From JBAZGG01 sp041653015 (GTDB lineage: Bacteria; Bacillota_I; Bacilli_A; RFN20; CAG-826): a stretch of DNA of 64,000 bases. Position numbers and translations under genes: made by a program. The stretch is taken from positions 1 to 64,000 of the forward strand of contig JBAZGG010000002.1 of the NCBI GenBank assembly GCA_041653015.1, in the 5' to 3' direction. Shown here one piece after another: positions 26,521 through 34,936 of this stretch. Position 1 is the first letter of the stretch. Every line of letters starts with the position of its first letter. The notes beneath the pieces are model-generated. The model ran no database searches, was not told the DNA's origin, and saw nothing but the letters and a program-made list of their open reading frames with translations.

Positions 26521-27018
26521 CTAGTATGAATTCATCTGTCGAGTATAATTGACCGCGAGTTTTTTCTTATAGGAGATGACGACATCCTCTACTCGCATAT
26601 CTAATTTTGGCATCAAATTCAAATAGCATTGATAAGCATAAGTGTAGCTTTTCTCAGTATAATTATCAATTAAATTTACCACCGCTTTGTAGGTTAATAA
26701 AAAACTTTCTACAAGAGATAATCGATCGCTCTCTATCTCATAAGACATCTTTTTGACGCCGAGAGGAATCCCTAATGAGAGCAAGAAATGCATCCCATCA
26801 GCGTACTCATCAGAAATTCTTTCTTTCTCGCCGTTGCGCCTTGTCGACCAATACTTAAAGCATCTCGTCTCATTAGCGAGTTCGCCGAGTTCAACGATCA
26901 AGGCGAGAAGCCTCTCATGAGATGTCATCTCATAGGTAACATGATGCTGACGAGAAATAGTCTCGTCTAATTGAGACTGCAGAAAATACAATTCTTTTAA
27001 ATCGATCACTTCACTCAT
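26521..27018 (-). CDS. Dimeric dUTPase (all-alpha, MazG-related)
   Basis: 165 residues. The LIVELGELANETRCFKYWS helix with its acidic/Asn metal-binding pattern and the DEYADGMHFLLSLG helix are marks of the all-alpha dUTPase family (dUTPase_2), which converts dUTP to dUMP and keeps uracil out of DNA. The gene overlaps the end of glgP by 8 bases, an odd partner for a glycogen enzyme. A MazG-type NTP pyrophosphatase of other specificity is the alternative. Confidence 0.85.
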   Translation of the reverse strand: MSEVIDLKELYFLQSQLDETISRQHHVTYEMTSHERLLALIVELGELANETRCFKYWSTRRNGEKERISDEYADGMHFLLSLGIPLGVKKMSYEIESDRLSLVESFLLTYKAVVNLIDNYTEKSYTYAYQCYLNLMPKLDMRVEDVVISYKKKLAVNYTRQMNSY

Positions 27019-29431
27019 TTTTAATAAAACCTATCCTGTTTAAATGCCAGATTTCTTTTGCGTATTGTTCCACGGTTCGATCGCTTGAAAAATATCCGGA
27101 TTTAGCGATGTTAACGATACATTTCTCAGCCCATAAAGATTTATTTTGATATAGTTTTACCATTCTCTCGTGAGCTTGAACATAACTATCAAAATCCTTG
27201 AGGATAAAATAGGTATCATTCCGATTCATCACTTCATCAAAGATTGTGCGGAAGCGATTATCATCGTCGTCCGCCCATGGTCCGTTGAATAAGGAATCGA
27301 GAACGTTTTTGACGCGGTGATCACTATTGTAGATATCCCATGGATTATAAGATCCATCGCGATAATAACTCTCAACTTCATCGGCGCGAAGACCAAAGAT
27401 AACGATGTTCTCATCCCCCACTCGCTGGGCTATTTCAACATTCGCACCATCGAGCGTGCCGAGGGTTAATGCTCCATTCATCATAAATTTCATGTTGGAA
27501 GTTCCGCTCGCCTCTTTTCCAGCGGTGGATATCTGCTCGCTGATATCTGAAGCAGGAATGATGATCTCCGCTAAGGAGACACCATAGTTTTCCATGAATA
27601 CAACCTTTAAATATTGATTCGTCTCAGCATCGTTATTAACCACGTCCGCCACCGCTATGATAAGCTCGATGATCTTCTTTGCATATTCATAGCTCGGAGC
27701 GGCTTTTGCACCAAAGATGAACGTCTGAGGAAAGATTCTAAATTCTTTGTCATCTTTCATTCGCTGGTAGAGATACATGATGTGAAAAATGTTTAACAAT
27801 TGCCGCTTATAAGCGTGGAGTCGCTTCACTTGCGTATCAAAAATGGAATTTGGATTGACCTCAATTCCGTAATGAGATGAAATATATTGCGATAAGATGA
27901 CTTTGTTATGATACTTGATATTCATCAATTCATCTTGAACTTTTTTATCTTTGGCGTATTTAGCAAAGCGATCGATTTCGTATATCTTCGTTATCCATTC
28001 GTCACCGATTTTGCTCGTGATCAGATTTGATAGTTCAGCATTGGAGTAGAGCAACCAGCGGCGATGGGTGACACCATTCGTCTTGCAATTAAACTTATCG
28101 GGAAATATCTCGTAAAATTCTTTAAATGTTTGCTTTTCTAAAATCTTCGTGTGAAGTTTGGCCACCCCATTGACAGAAAAAGCCGCATAAATGGCTAAAT
28201 TTGTCATGTGGACTTGACCATCCTTAATAATCTGCATAGTGTAGCGTTTGCTCTCGGAAACGCCTCTTTCGTTGAGATATAAGTTAAAGCGGCGATTCAT
28301 CTCTTCGATGATCATGTAGCAGCGAGGAATCAGTCTCTGAATATATTGCACAGGCCATTTCTCTAGAGCTTCGGACATGATGGTGTGATTGGTATACGCG
28401 ATGCACTCAGTGACGGTTTTCCAAGCGAAATCCCAACCGTAGCCGTATTCATCCATGAGCAGGCGCATCATCTCGGGGATGGCGAGAATCGGATGAGTAT
28501 CGTTCAACTGAAAGACATATTTGTCGGAAAAATTATCGAGAGTGCCATTTCTTCTTTTATGTCCTCTCATCGCCGATTGCAATCCGGCGCTGACGAGAAA
28601 ATATTGCTGTCTCAACCTTAGAATTCTTCCGTGTTCAGTGGAATCATCAGGATAGAGACCATGACATAATTCCTTAAGCGTGGTGAGATAATCTTCAAAA
28701 GTTTGATCAGTGGGCAAGCTCTGCTCGCTAGGCTCAGCTGACCACAGCCTCAATGTATTGGCGATTCCATTGCGATATCCGACGATAGAAACATCATATG
28801 GCATCGCTAAAACGGAAGTGGCATTGACTGTTCGTATGCCAAATTCACCAGTGGATTTCATATATGTTTCAGCATTGCCATAGAATTTAACTTCAACGGC
28901 GTGTTTAGGCTTTCTCACTTCAAAGACATAGCCATCGGTGAGCCATTGATCGGGAAGTTCAATCTGTTTTCCACTCGACAATTTCTGCTTGAAAAAACCA
29001 TATTCATAACGGATGCAATTGCCATGAGCGGGATATCCCATAGAGGCGCAGGAATCCATGAAGCAAGCAGCGAGTCGACCAAGACCACCATTGCCGAGAC
29101 CAGCGTCTGATTCCTGCTCTTCGAGTTCATTGATATTTATGCCAAAATCGGAAAGGCCTTCTTTAGCGACCTTGTAAATGCCTAAATTTTGCATATTGTT
29201 CACGAGGAGACGCCCGATTAAAAACTCCATGGAAAAATAGATGAGTTGCTTCTCATGATTTGCGTTGAGATACTCTTGGGTAGCGCGCCAATCATAACCG
29301 GCGTAATCTCGGACCATTTCACCAAGGATATCGAATCGCTCTGTGATATGGGAATCCTCGACGCTTTTGCCATATTTTTCTGATAGTCTTCTTTCAAAAT
29401 GCTGTTTGAAATCTAGTCTGTTTTGAAACAT
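27011..29431 (-). CDS. glgP: Glycogen/alpha-glucan phosphorylase
   Basis: 806 residues, normal for the family. It releases glucose-1-phosphate from alpha-1,4-glucans. Marks: NGGLGRLAACFMDSCASMGYP near 95, TNHTIMSEALEKWP, and the cofactor region EASGTSNMKFMMNGALTLG, whose Lys carries pyridoxal phosphate. It starts seven bases after glgB; the two should work together in glycogen turnover. Confidence 0.97.
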   Translation of the reverse strand: MFQNRLDFKQHFERRLSEKYGKSVEDSHITERFDILGEMVRDYAGYDWRATQEYLNANHEKQLIYFSMEFLIGRLLVNNMQNLGIYKVAKEGLSDFGININELEEQESDAGLGNGGLGRLAACFMDSCASMGYPAHGNCIRYEYGFFKQKLSSGKQIELPDQWLTDGYVFEVRKPKHAVEVKFYGNAETYMKSTGEFGIRTVNATSVLAMPYDVSIVGYRNGIANTLRLWSAEPSEQSLPTDQTFEDYLTTLKELCHGLYPDDSTEHGRILRLRQQYFLVSAGLQSAMRGHKRRNGTLDNFSDKYVFQLNDTHPILAIPEMMRLLMDEYGYGWDFAWKTVTECIAYTNHTIMSEALEKWPVQYIQRLIPRCYMIIEEMNRRFNLYLNERGVSESKRYTMQIIKDGQVHMTNLAIYAAFSVNGVAKLHTKILEKQTFKEFYEIFPDKFNCKTNGVTHRRWLLYSNAELSNLITSKIGDEWITKIYEIDRFAKYAKDKKVQDELMNIKYHNKVILSQYISSHYGIEVNPNSIFDTQVKRLHAYKRQLLNIFHIMYLYQRMKDDKEFRIFPQTFIFGAKAAPSYEYAKKIIELIIAVADVVNNDAETNQYLKVVFMENYGVSLAEIIIPASDISEQISTAGKEASGTSNMKFMMNGALTLGTLDGANVEIAQRVGDENIVIFGLRADEVESYYRDGSYNPWDIYNSDHRVKNVLDSLFNGPWADDDDNRFRTIFDEVMNRNDTYFILKDFDSYVQAHERMVKLYQNKSLWAEKCIVNIAKSGYFSSDRTVEQYAKEIWHLNRIGFIKNE

Positions 29432-29438
29432 GATGAGT

Positions 29439-31307
29439 TTAGCCCTTCTTTCTTAACTTCAATATACACGCGCCCATAGACGCGAGTTTAATCGTAATTT
29501 TGTACGGCTGATTCTCCGGTCCAAAAGTTTCTGATTGAACAGGAAGCCCGTTGTATTGATTAGCTCCACCATAGACATCTTTATCGGTGTTTAAAATCTC
29601 ATCGTAGATACCGGAGATAGTCACTCCGACATCAAATTTTTCATAGAAATTTGTGGTCATGTTAAAGACGAAGATGAGACGTGAATTCTCAACAAATCGT
29701 TCAAAAGCAAAAACGCTCTGATCAGCATTGTTGACCATCAGCCAATGAAAATTAGCGGGATTATACTCATGCAAAGACATCGATTTTTCATAGGAGTAGA
29801 TGAGATTTAAGTCTCTGACCAATCTTGAAATTGAATCGTGCATCGGAAATGTTTTTAAATTCCATGGAAGCGATTTGTTTTCATTCCATTCATCAAAAGA
29901 GGCGAGTTCATTTCCCATAAACGATAATTTCTTGCCGGGGTGAGCGTATTGATAGACGTATAGATTTCGCAAAAAAGCGAATTTCTGCTCATAGTCTCCC
30001 CACATCTTATTGATGATTGTCCCTTTTCCAAAAACCACTTCATCATGCGAGAGAGGAAGCAGAAAATTTTCGCTGAAAAAATACGCCATTGAAAAGGTGA
30101 GTTTATGATGGTTAAAAGATTTATAGACAGGATCTAGCGAATAGTATTTGAGCGTATCATTCATCCAGCCCAAATCCCATTTATAGTCAAATCCAAGACC
30201 GCCAAATTCAATCGGCTTCGTGACGCCTGAGAAAGATGTTGAATCCTCCGCGATGGTCATGAAGGAGGAATGTCGAGCATGCAGCAAAGAATTCATTCGC
30301 TTGATGAACTCTGTCGCGCCGACGTTCTCGCCGAGATTCTTATTGCCTTCCCAATATACGATATTACTGACCGCATCAACTCTTATTCCATCGAAATGAA
30401 AATATGTTGCGAAATAATTCATCGATGACATTATGAACGATCGGACAGGATCTTTTCCTAGATCAAATTGAGCGCTTCCCCACGGAGAGATGCGATGTTT
30501 TTCATCAGCGTATTCATATAGATGTGTCCCATCGAACTCAAAGAGAGCGAAACTATCCTTGGCAAAGTGCACCGGGGCAAAGTCGATGATAACGCCGATG
30601 CCAGCTTGATGAAGTCGATCGATCAACGACATCAGTTGTTTCGGATTGCCATAGCGGGAATCAACGCTGAAAAAACCGGTGGCTTGATAGCCCCATGAGC
30701 CATCGAAAGGGTATTGAGTAATCGGCATTATTTCGACATGTGTATAGCCAAGTTCAATAACATAAGGGATCAGGTAATCGGCGATTTCTTCATAGGAGAT
30801 CTCTCGTCCGTTCACCCTTCCTTTCCAAGAGCCTAGATGCATCTCATAAATCGAAAGAGGCTCATCAAAGTTGCGCGTGCGCGCTTTCATATAAGCGGAG
30901 TCGTGCCAGGCAAAACCTTCGATATCGTATAGTCTTGAACAAGTTCCGGGGCGAAGCTCAGAGAAAAAGGCAAAAGGATCAGCCTTATCAACATAATCCC
31001 CATGAGCGTTCTTAAAATGGTATTTGTAACTCTGATAATTGAATAGATTGGGGATGAATAGCTCAAAAACACCGGATTCATCAATTCTTATCATCTTGTT
31101 TTTCTTCGCATCCCACGAATTCCAATCACCGATCACTGAGACATCATCAGCCATCGGTGCATATAAGCGAAAAATGACACCTTTTACACTTTCGATCTTA
31201 TCAACACTTTTTGTTTCTATTTTCTTCTCGATAAAATGAGCTCCAAAATATGAAAATGCATCGATACAATTTCCTAATAAATAGTCGTAGAGCAATCCGA
31301 ATGCCAT
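29439..31307 (-). CDS. glgB: 1,4-alpha-glucan branching enzyme
   Basis: 622 residues. An N-terminal CBM48 domain (GVIFRLYAPMADDVSVIGDW) precedes the GH13 barrel, with VIIDFAPVHF, the nucleophile in DGIRVDAVSNIVYW, the acid Glu in TIAEDSTSF and LPLSHDEV. It makes alpha-1,6 branches. The ATG at 31307 is chosen because TATAAT lies at 31322-31317, inside the longer frame that begins at 31337; the leader would then be only a few bases and there is no Shine-Dalgarno. No glgA or glgC is in the window. Confidence 0.95.
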   Translation of the reverse strand: MAFGLLYDYLLGNCIDAFSYFGAHFIEKKIETKSVDKIESVKGVIFRLYAPMADDVSVIGDWNSWDAKKNKMIRIDESGVFELFIPNLFNYQSYKYHFKNAHGDYVDKADPFAFFSELRPGTCSRLYDIEGFAWHDSAYMKARTRNFDEPLSIYEMHLGSWKGRVNGREISYEEIADYLIPYVIELGYTHVEIMPITQYPFDGSWGYQATGFFSVDSRYGNPKQLMSLIDRLHQAGIGVIIDFAPVHFAKDSFALFEFDGTHLYEYADEKHRISPWGSAQFDLGKDPVRSFIMSSMNYFATYFHFDGIRVDAVSNIVYWEGNKNLGENVGATEFIKRMNSLLHARHSSFMTIAEDSTSFSGVTKPIEFGGLGFDYKWDLGWMNDTLKYYSLDPVYKSFNHHKLTFSMAYFFSENFLLPLSHDEVVFGKGTIINKMWGDYEQKFAFLRNLYVYQYAHPGKKLSFMGNELASFDEWNENKSLPWNLKTFPMHDSISRLVRDLNLIYSYEKSMSLHEYNPANFHWLMVNNADQSVFAFERFVENSRLIFVFNMTTNFYEKFDVGVTISGIYDEILNTDKDVYGGANQYNGLPVQSETFGPENQPYKITIKLASMGACILKLRKKG

Positions 31308-31316
31308 ATATATGTA

Positions 31317-31345
31317 ATTATACTGAAAGAAGCGCATGTATGAAA
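31317..31345 (-). promoter_or_regulatory. Promoter of glgB operon
   Basis: -10 TATAAT (31322-31317), 17-base spacer, weak -35 TTTCAT (31345-31340). The predicted RNA start is near 31310, almost at the start codon. Confidence 0.5.
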
Positions 31346-31361
31346 GTGAAACAATGTTTAT

Positions 31362-31390
31362 TTGTATTTACATACAATTGAAGTTATAAT
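31362..31390 (+). promoter_or_regulatory. Promoter of ackA
   Basis: -35 TTGTAT (31362-31367), 17-base spacer, -10 TATAAT (31385-31390). It is divergent from, and close to, the glgB promoter. Confidence 0.7.
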
Positions 31391-31414
31391 TTTACAATGA
31401 AAGAGGATATTTGA

Positions 31415-32608
31415 ATGGCAAAAGTAATGGCGGTAAATGCTGGCAGTTCTAGTCTTAAATTCAAATTATATGAAATGCCAGAAGAAAGGGTTCTCTGCTG
31501 CGGAATAGCAGATAGAATCGGACATAATGACGGAATTTTTTGTATAAAATATAACGGAAAACAAGATCGAGTTATCCTCCCAATCTTGGATCATAAGGTC
31601 GGCGTAGAATTATTGCTCAAGGCCTTGGTTGAAAAAAAGATTATCAAGAGTTTAGATGAAATAAAGGCGATCGGTCATCGCATCGTTCAAGGTGGAAAGT
31701 ATTTTTCGAAAAGCGTTCCTTTTACAAAGGATGTCGAGAAGAAAATTGAATCTCTCATCCCATTAGCACCTCTTCATAATTCCGCACACTTAATCGGCTT
31801 TCATGCCTTCAAGGATGTTTTGCCAAACGTTCCTGCTGTCGCCGTATTCGACACCGCTTTCCATCAATCTATGGTCGAAGAGGATTATCTATTTCCAATC
31901 CCTTATGAATATAGTGAAAAATATGATTGCCGACGCTATGGCGCTCACGGCACCTCTCATCAATATTTATCTGAGGTTGGAACGCAAGAATATCTCAAAG
32001 GCGTAAAACATCCAAAGATCATATGCTGTCACATCGGTTCCGGTGCTTCTCTATGCGCCATAAAAGATGGGAAATGCGTCGCGACCTCAATGGGTCTCAC
32101 ACCGCTCGGTGGAATCATGATGGGCACAAGAACGGGCGATCTAGATCCTTCTGTGATGAATTACTTGTGCGATTGCACGGGAAAATCAGCGGAAGAAATG
32201 TATCAAATCTTCAATAAAAATTCGGGCTTTTTAGGCGTGTCAGGCATAAGCAATGACTCGCGCGATATATTAGAAGCGGTCGCGATAGGAAACAAACGCG
32301 CTATTACCGCTGATAAGCTATTTATAAGAAGAATCGCCGACTATATTGGACAATACTATGTTCGCCTCGGCGGTTGTGACCTGATCATCTTCTCGGCCGG
32401 TATTGGTGAAAACTCTGATTATTATCGTGAAAAAATCGTTGAGGCTATCGCTCCCGCTTTGCATGTCGAAATCGATAAAAAAATCAATAGCGGATTAAGA
32501 GGAATGGATGCCTTGCTATCGACAGAAACCAGTGCGATTAAAATCGCTGTTATCCCCACCGATGAAGAAGTTATCATCGCTCGTGATGCCTGTAAATTAA
32601 TCAAATAG
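31415..32608 (+). CDS. ackA: Acetate kinase
   Basis: 397 residues. It interconverts acetyl phosphate plus ADP with acetate plus ATP, giving ATP in fermentation. ASKHA marks: NAGSSSLKFKLYE at 8-20, IGHRIVQGG, FDTAFHQSM, CHIGSGASLCAIKDGK and IIFSAGIGENS. Good AGAGGA ribosome site. Monocistronic, with its own promoter and terminator; pta is not in the window. Confidence 0.97.
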   Translation: MAKVMAVNAGSSSLKFKLYEMPEERVLCCGIADRIGHNDGIFCIKYNGKQDRVILPILDHKVGVELLLKALVEKKIIKSLDEIKAIGHRIVQGGKYFSKSVPFTKDVEKKIESLIPLAPLHNSAHLIGFHAFKDVLPNVPAVAVFDTAFHQSMVEEDYLFPIPYEYSEKYDCRRYGAHGTSHQYLSEVGTQEYLKGVKHPKIICCHIGSGASLCAIKDGKCVATSMGLTPLGGIMMGTRTGDLDPSVMNYLCDCTGKSAEEMYQIFNKNSGFLGVSGISNDSRDILEAVAIGNKRAITADKLFIRRIADYIGQYYVRLGGCDLIIFSAGIGENSDYYREKIVEAIAPALHVEIDKKINSGLRGMDALLSTETSAIKIAVIPTDEEVIIARDACKLIK

Positions 32609-32618
32609 ATGAAAATGA

Positions 32619-32645
32619 ATAGAGAACTTTAGTTCTCTTTTTAAA
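32619..32645 (+). terminator. Terminator of ackA
   Basis: AGAGAAC/GTTCTCT stem with a 4-base loop followed by TTTTT. Confidence 0.88.
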
Positions 32646-32774
32646 TTAATTGATGTAAAAAACCGCTTTCATGTAAATTTTTGAAAATATTTTCTTTACA
32701 AGCTGATTAGTTAAGTATTACATTAATGACAACTACATTCTTAATGTATTTCACAATTCTGAAAGGAGAAATTT

Positions 32775-33734
32775 ATGAAATTAGGAAAGACGTTAGTTAG
32801 CTTCCTATCTGCATCAATGGTTGTTGCCCTTGCCGCATGCGGCGGTGGTCAATCAGCTTCATTGTCAGAAAGTGCAAGCGAAAGTCCGAGCGAAAGCGGC
32901 AGCGTTGAACCAGCCACACGCCCATGGTCTGCTTATGAGAGAGGGATTCAAGAACAATATTTAAAATTTGTCATGCCTGAACTTCCTGTCCCAAATGATG
33001 AGACTACAGTTTTTAGTTTTGATGGAGAAGATCTTGATGTTGGCTATCTCAACCTTCAAGACGCTATCAACATTGCCTACACGCCAAGTGACGCTGTTTC
33101 AGAGGCTATTAGGGTCACATTAACAGCTGAATATGGTGAGCCAACTGAAATAGAGGGCGGATTCGAGTGGGAATATGTTGCTGGTACAGATGATTGCTAT
33201 TCAGCCTACATTGACCTTGACGTATCAACAGGTGTAATTATGGCGATGCCATACACATTTACACAAAAAGGTATGGAATATTGGATGGATAATAACATGG
33301 TCAAAAACGATGGTACATTCATCAAAGATAAAGCATTTCTTGAAGAATACCCTGGATTCCCACAATTAAGCGGCAGCGATAGTCTTGAAGTTATTTATGG
33401 CACATGCCGTCCAGGAGAAGAAAAAGTCTTTGAACCAATTATCAGCATTTGCAGCCAAACATCATCTACTGTTTCGAGTGTTCTTGCAAGACTTGAAGCT
33501 GCTGGATGGAGGGTTTATCACTGGGCGAGATCAGGTGGTGGATTTAATGAAGTCGTCTATACCAAAACTGGTGTTAGCGGTGGATTTATAACTTATGATT
33601 TCGGTCTAGCTTCTGCTGAAGTTTTCACGTTTGAATTCTTGAGTGGTTATTCCAATGCCAAATACGGAGAAGATGATCCTTCATGGGTTGATTCGTCATC
33701 CGTAGAATCATCGGATTCATCTTCAGTTATTTAG
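32775..33734 (+). CDS. Serine-rich lipoprotein of unknown function
   Basis: 319 residues. A lipoprotein signal peptide ends at VALAA-Cys22, followed by a Gly/Ser linker with a repeated SES pattern to about residue 47. The remainder is a soluble, acidic, aromatic-rich domain with no family I recognise; the C-terminus is again Ser-rich (SSSVESSDSSS). Two Cys (in DDCYSAY and ICSQT regions) are present in the mature part. A strong GAAAGGAG ribosome site and a candidate promoter (TTTACA, 17 bases, TTACAT near 32695-32725) precede it, and a terminator follows, so it is a single-gene unit. Surface-exposed, probably substrate or host interacting, by inference only. Confidence 0.8.
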   Translation: MKLGKTLVSFLSASMVVALAACGGGQSASLSESASESPSESGSVEPATRPWSAYERGIQEQYLKFVMPELPVPNDETTVFSFDGEDLDVGYLNLQDAINIAYTPSDAVSEAIRVTLTAEYGEPTEIEGGFEWEYVAGTDDCYSAYIDLDVSTGVIMAMPYTFTQKGMEYWMDNNMVKNDGTFIKDKAFLEEYPGFPQLSGSDSLEVIYGTCRPGEEKVFEPIISICSQTSSTVSSVLARLEAAGWRVYHWARSGGGFNEVVYTKTGVSGGFITYDFGLASAEVFTFEFLSGYSNAKYGEDDPSWVDSSSVESSDSSSVI

Positions 33735-33776
33735 TTAGCGTCATCTCTTTAATAACAAAGATTTGATTAATGATTA

Positions 33777-33803
33777 ACGGTATCCGCAAGGATGCCGTTT
33801 TTC
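33777..33803 (+). terminator. Terminator after the serine-rich lipoprotein
   Basis: A 9-bp stem ACGGTATCC/GGATGCCGT (one G-T pair) with a GCAA loop, then TTTTTC. Confidence 0.9.
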
Positions 33804-33851
33804 TTTGCTCTTTCACTTCCTTCATGTAGAATAGTTAAGTTAGGGGTCAGC

Positions 33852-34850
33852 ATGAAAAAGAAACTCAATCAAACAATACTCGCTTTAGCCGAGACATATA
33901 AGAAAGAATATCGCCGAATTCTTAAGGCGATTCAAAGATATGATCACATCGTTATCTATCGACATATCATGCCCGATTTTGATGCTTTGGGAACACAGTT
34001 GGGATTATACACTTGGATAAAGGACAATTTTAAGGATAAAGAAGTTTATTTTGTCGGAGACAACCACGTCACTTTCACTCCTCGATTATTTCCAGAAACA
34101 TGCAAGTTGAACGATTCATTTTTTGCCAAACCATTTCTCGCGATTATCGTCGATGTCGGAAATAGATCGAGAATTGCCGATCCGCGTTTCAAAAAAGCAA
34201 AATTTAAAATTCGTCTCGATCACCATCCTGAAGAAGAAAAATTAGGAAACGTCTCCATCGTCAATCCTTCTATGTCGGCAGCGAGTGAACTAGTTGTCAA
34301 TATGCTCCTTTCGTTTGGCGATAAATATCTCATGAGCGATGAAGCGGCGAGATATTTCTATATAGCGCTTGTCGGTGATTCAGGAAGATTTTTATATAGT
34401 TCCACCACTTCTCATACATTCGCCATCGCCGAAGAGTTATGCTCTCACAGAATAAATATTTCAAAGATATACCAAACGATGTATGTCAAGAAAATTGAGG
34501 ATCTGAAGGTGACGGCATATATACTAAATCACTTCTCTGTCAGCGAGCATGGCATCGCCTATTATGTCTTGCCTAAAACGATTCAAGACGAATTAAACAT
34601 CACAAGCGAAAGAGGAAAAGAAAACGTCAATATTTTCTCCAATATTGATGGGATAAATGCTTGGTGTTCTTTCACAGAAGATGTAAAGGACAATTGCTAT
34701 CGCGTTTCGATAAGGAGCAAAGAAAAAGCCATCAACAGCGTCGCCCAAAAATTTGAAGGCGGCGGTCACGCACAAGCCAGCGGTGCAAAAGTTAAGAATC
34801 TCGAGCAGATTCCTCTTTTGATAAAAGCGCTTGATGAACTATTTATCTAA
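33852..34850 (+). CDS. nrnA: DHH-family phosphoesterase, NrnA-like
   Basis: 332 residues. DHH domain: IYRHIMPDFDALGTQ, IVDVGNRSRI and LDHHPEE provide the metal ligands; the DHHA1 domain ends in GGGHAQASGAK, which binds substrate. NrnA degrades short RNA oligonucleotides and converts pAp to AMP. The start at 33852 follows TTAGGGG; an upstream in-frame ATG at 33792 lies in the previous terminator. It precedes dnaE as in Bacillus. Confidence 0.9.
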   Translation: MKKKLNQTILALAETYKKEYRRILKAIQRYDHIVIYRHIMPDFDALGTQLGLYTWIKDNFKDKEVYFVGDNHVTFTPRLFPETCKLNDSFFAKPFLAIIVDVGNRSRIADPRFKKAKFKIRLDHHPEEEKLGNVSIVNPSMSAASELVVNMLLSFGDKYLMSDEAARYFYIALVGDSGRFLYSSTTSHTFAIAEELCSHRINISKIYQTMYVKKIEDLKVTAYILNHFSVSEHGIAYYVLPKTIQDELNITSERGKENVNIFSNIDGINAWCSFTEDVKDNCYRVSIRSKEKAINSVAQKFEGGGHAQASGAKVKNLEQIPLLIKALDELFI

Positions 34851-34871
34851 CTTTGACATTTACTATTTATT

Positions 34872-34898
34872 AAAAGGTGTCTAATGATACCTTTTTTA
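34872..34898 (+). terminator. Terminator between nrnA and dnaE
   Basis: AAAAGGTGTC/GATACCTTTT stem with TAAT loop and a T run, so dnaE must use its own promoter. Confidence 0.85.
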
Positions 34899-34924
34899 TT
34901 TAATATAAGTATATATTTTGATAG

Positions 34925-34936
34925 TATAATTATGAT
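34925..34936 (+). promoter_or_regulatory. -10 box of dnaE, six bases before the ATG
   Basis: TATAAT at 34925-34930 follows the nrnA terminator, and the dnaE ATG is at 34937. No clear -35 and no Shine-Dalgarno are visible, suggesting a leaderless transcript. Confidence 0.55.

Noticed and set aside
31340..31356. Possible CcpA site (TGAAAGTGAAACA) upstream of ackA
   Set aside because: One base too short and without the central CG; not close enough to a cre to support catabolite activation.
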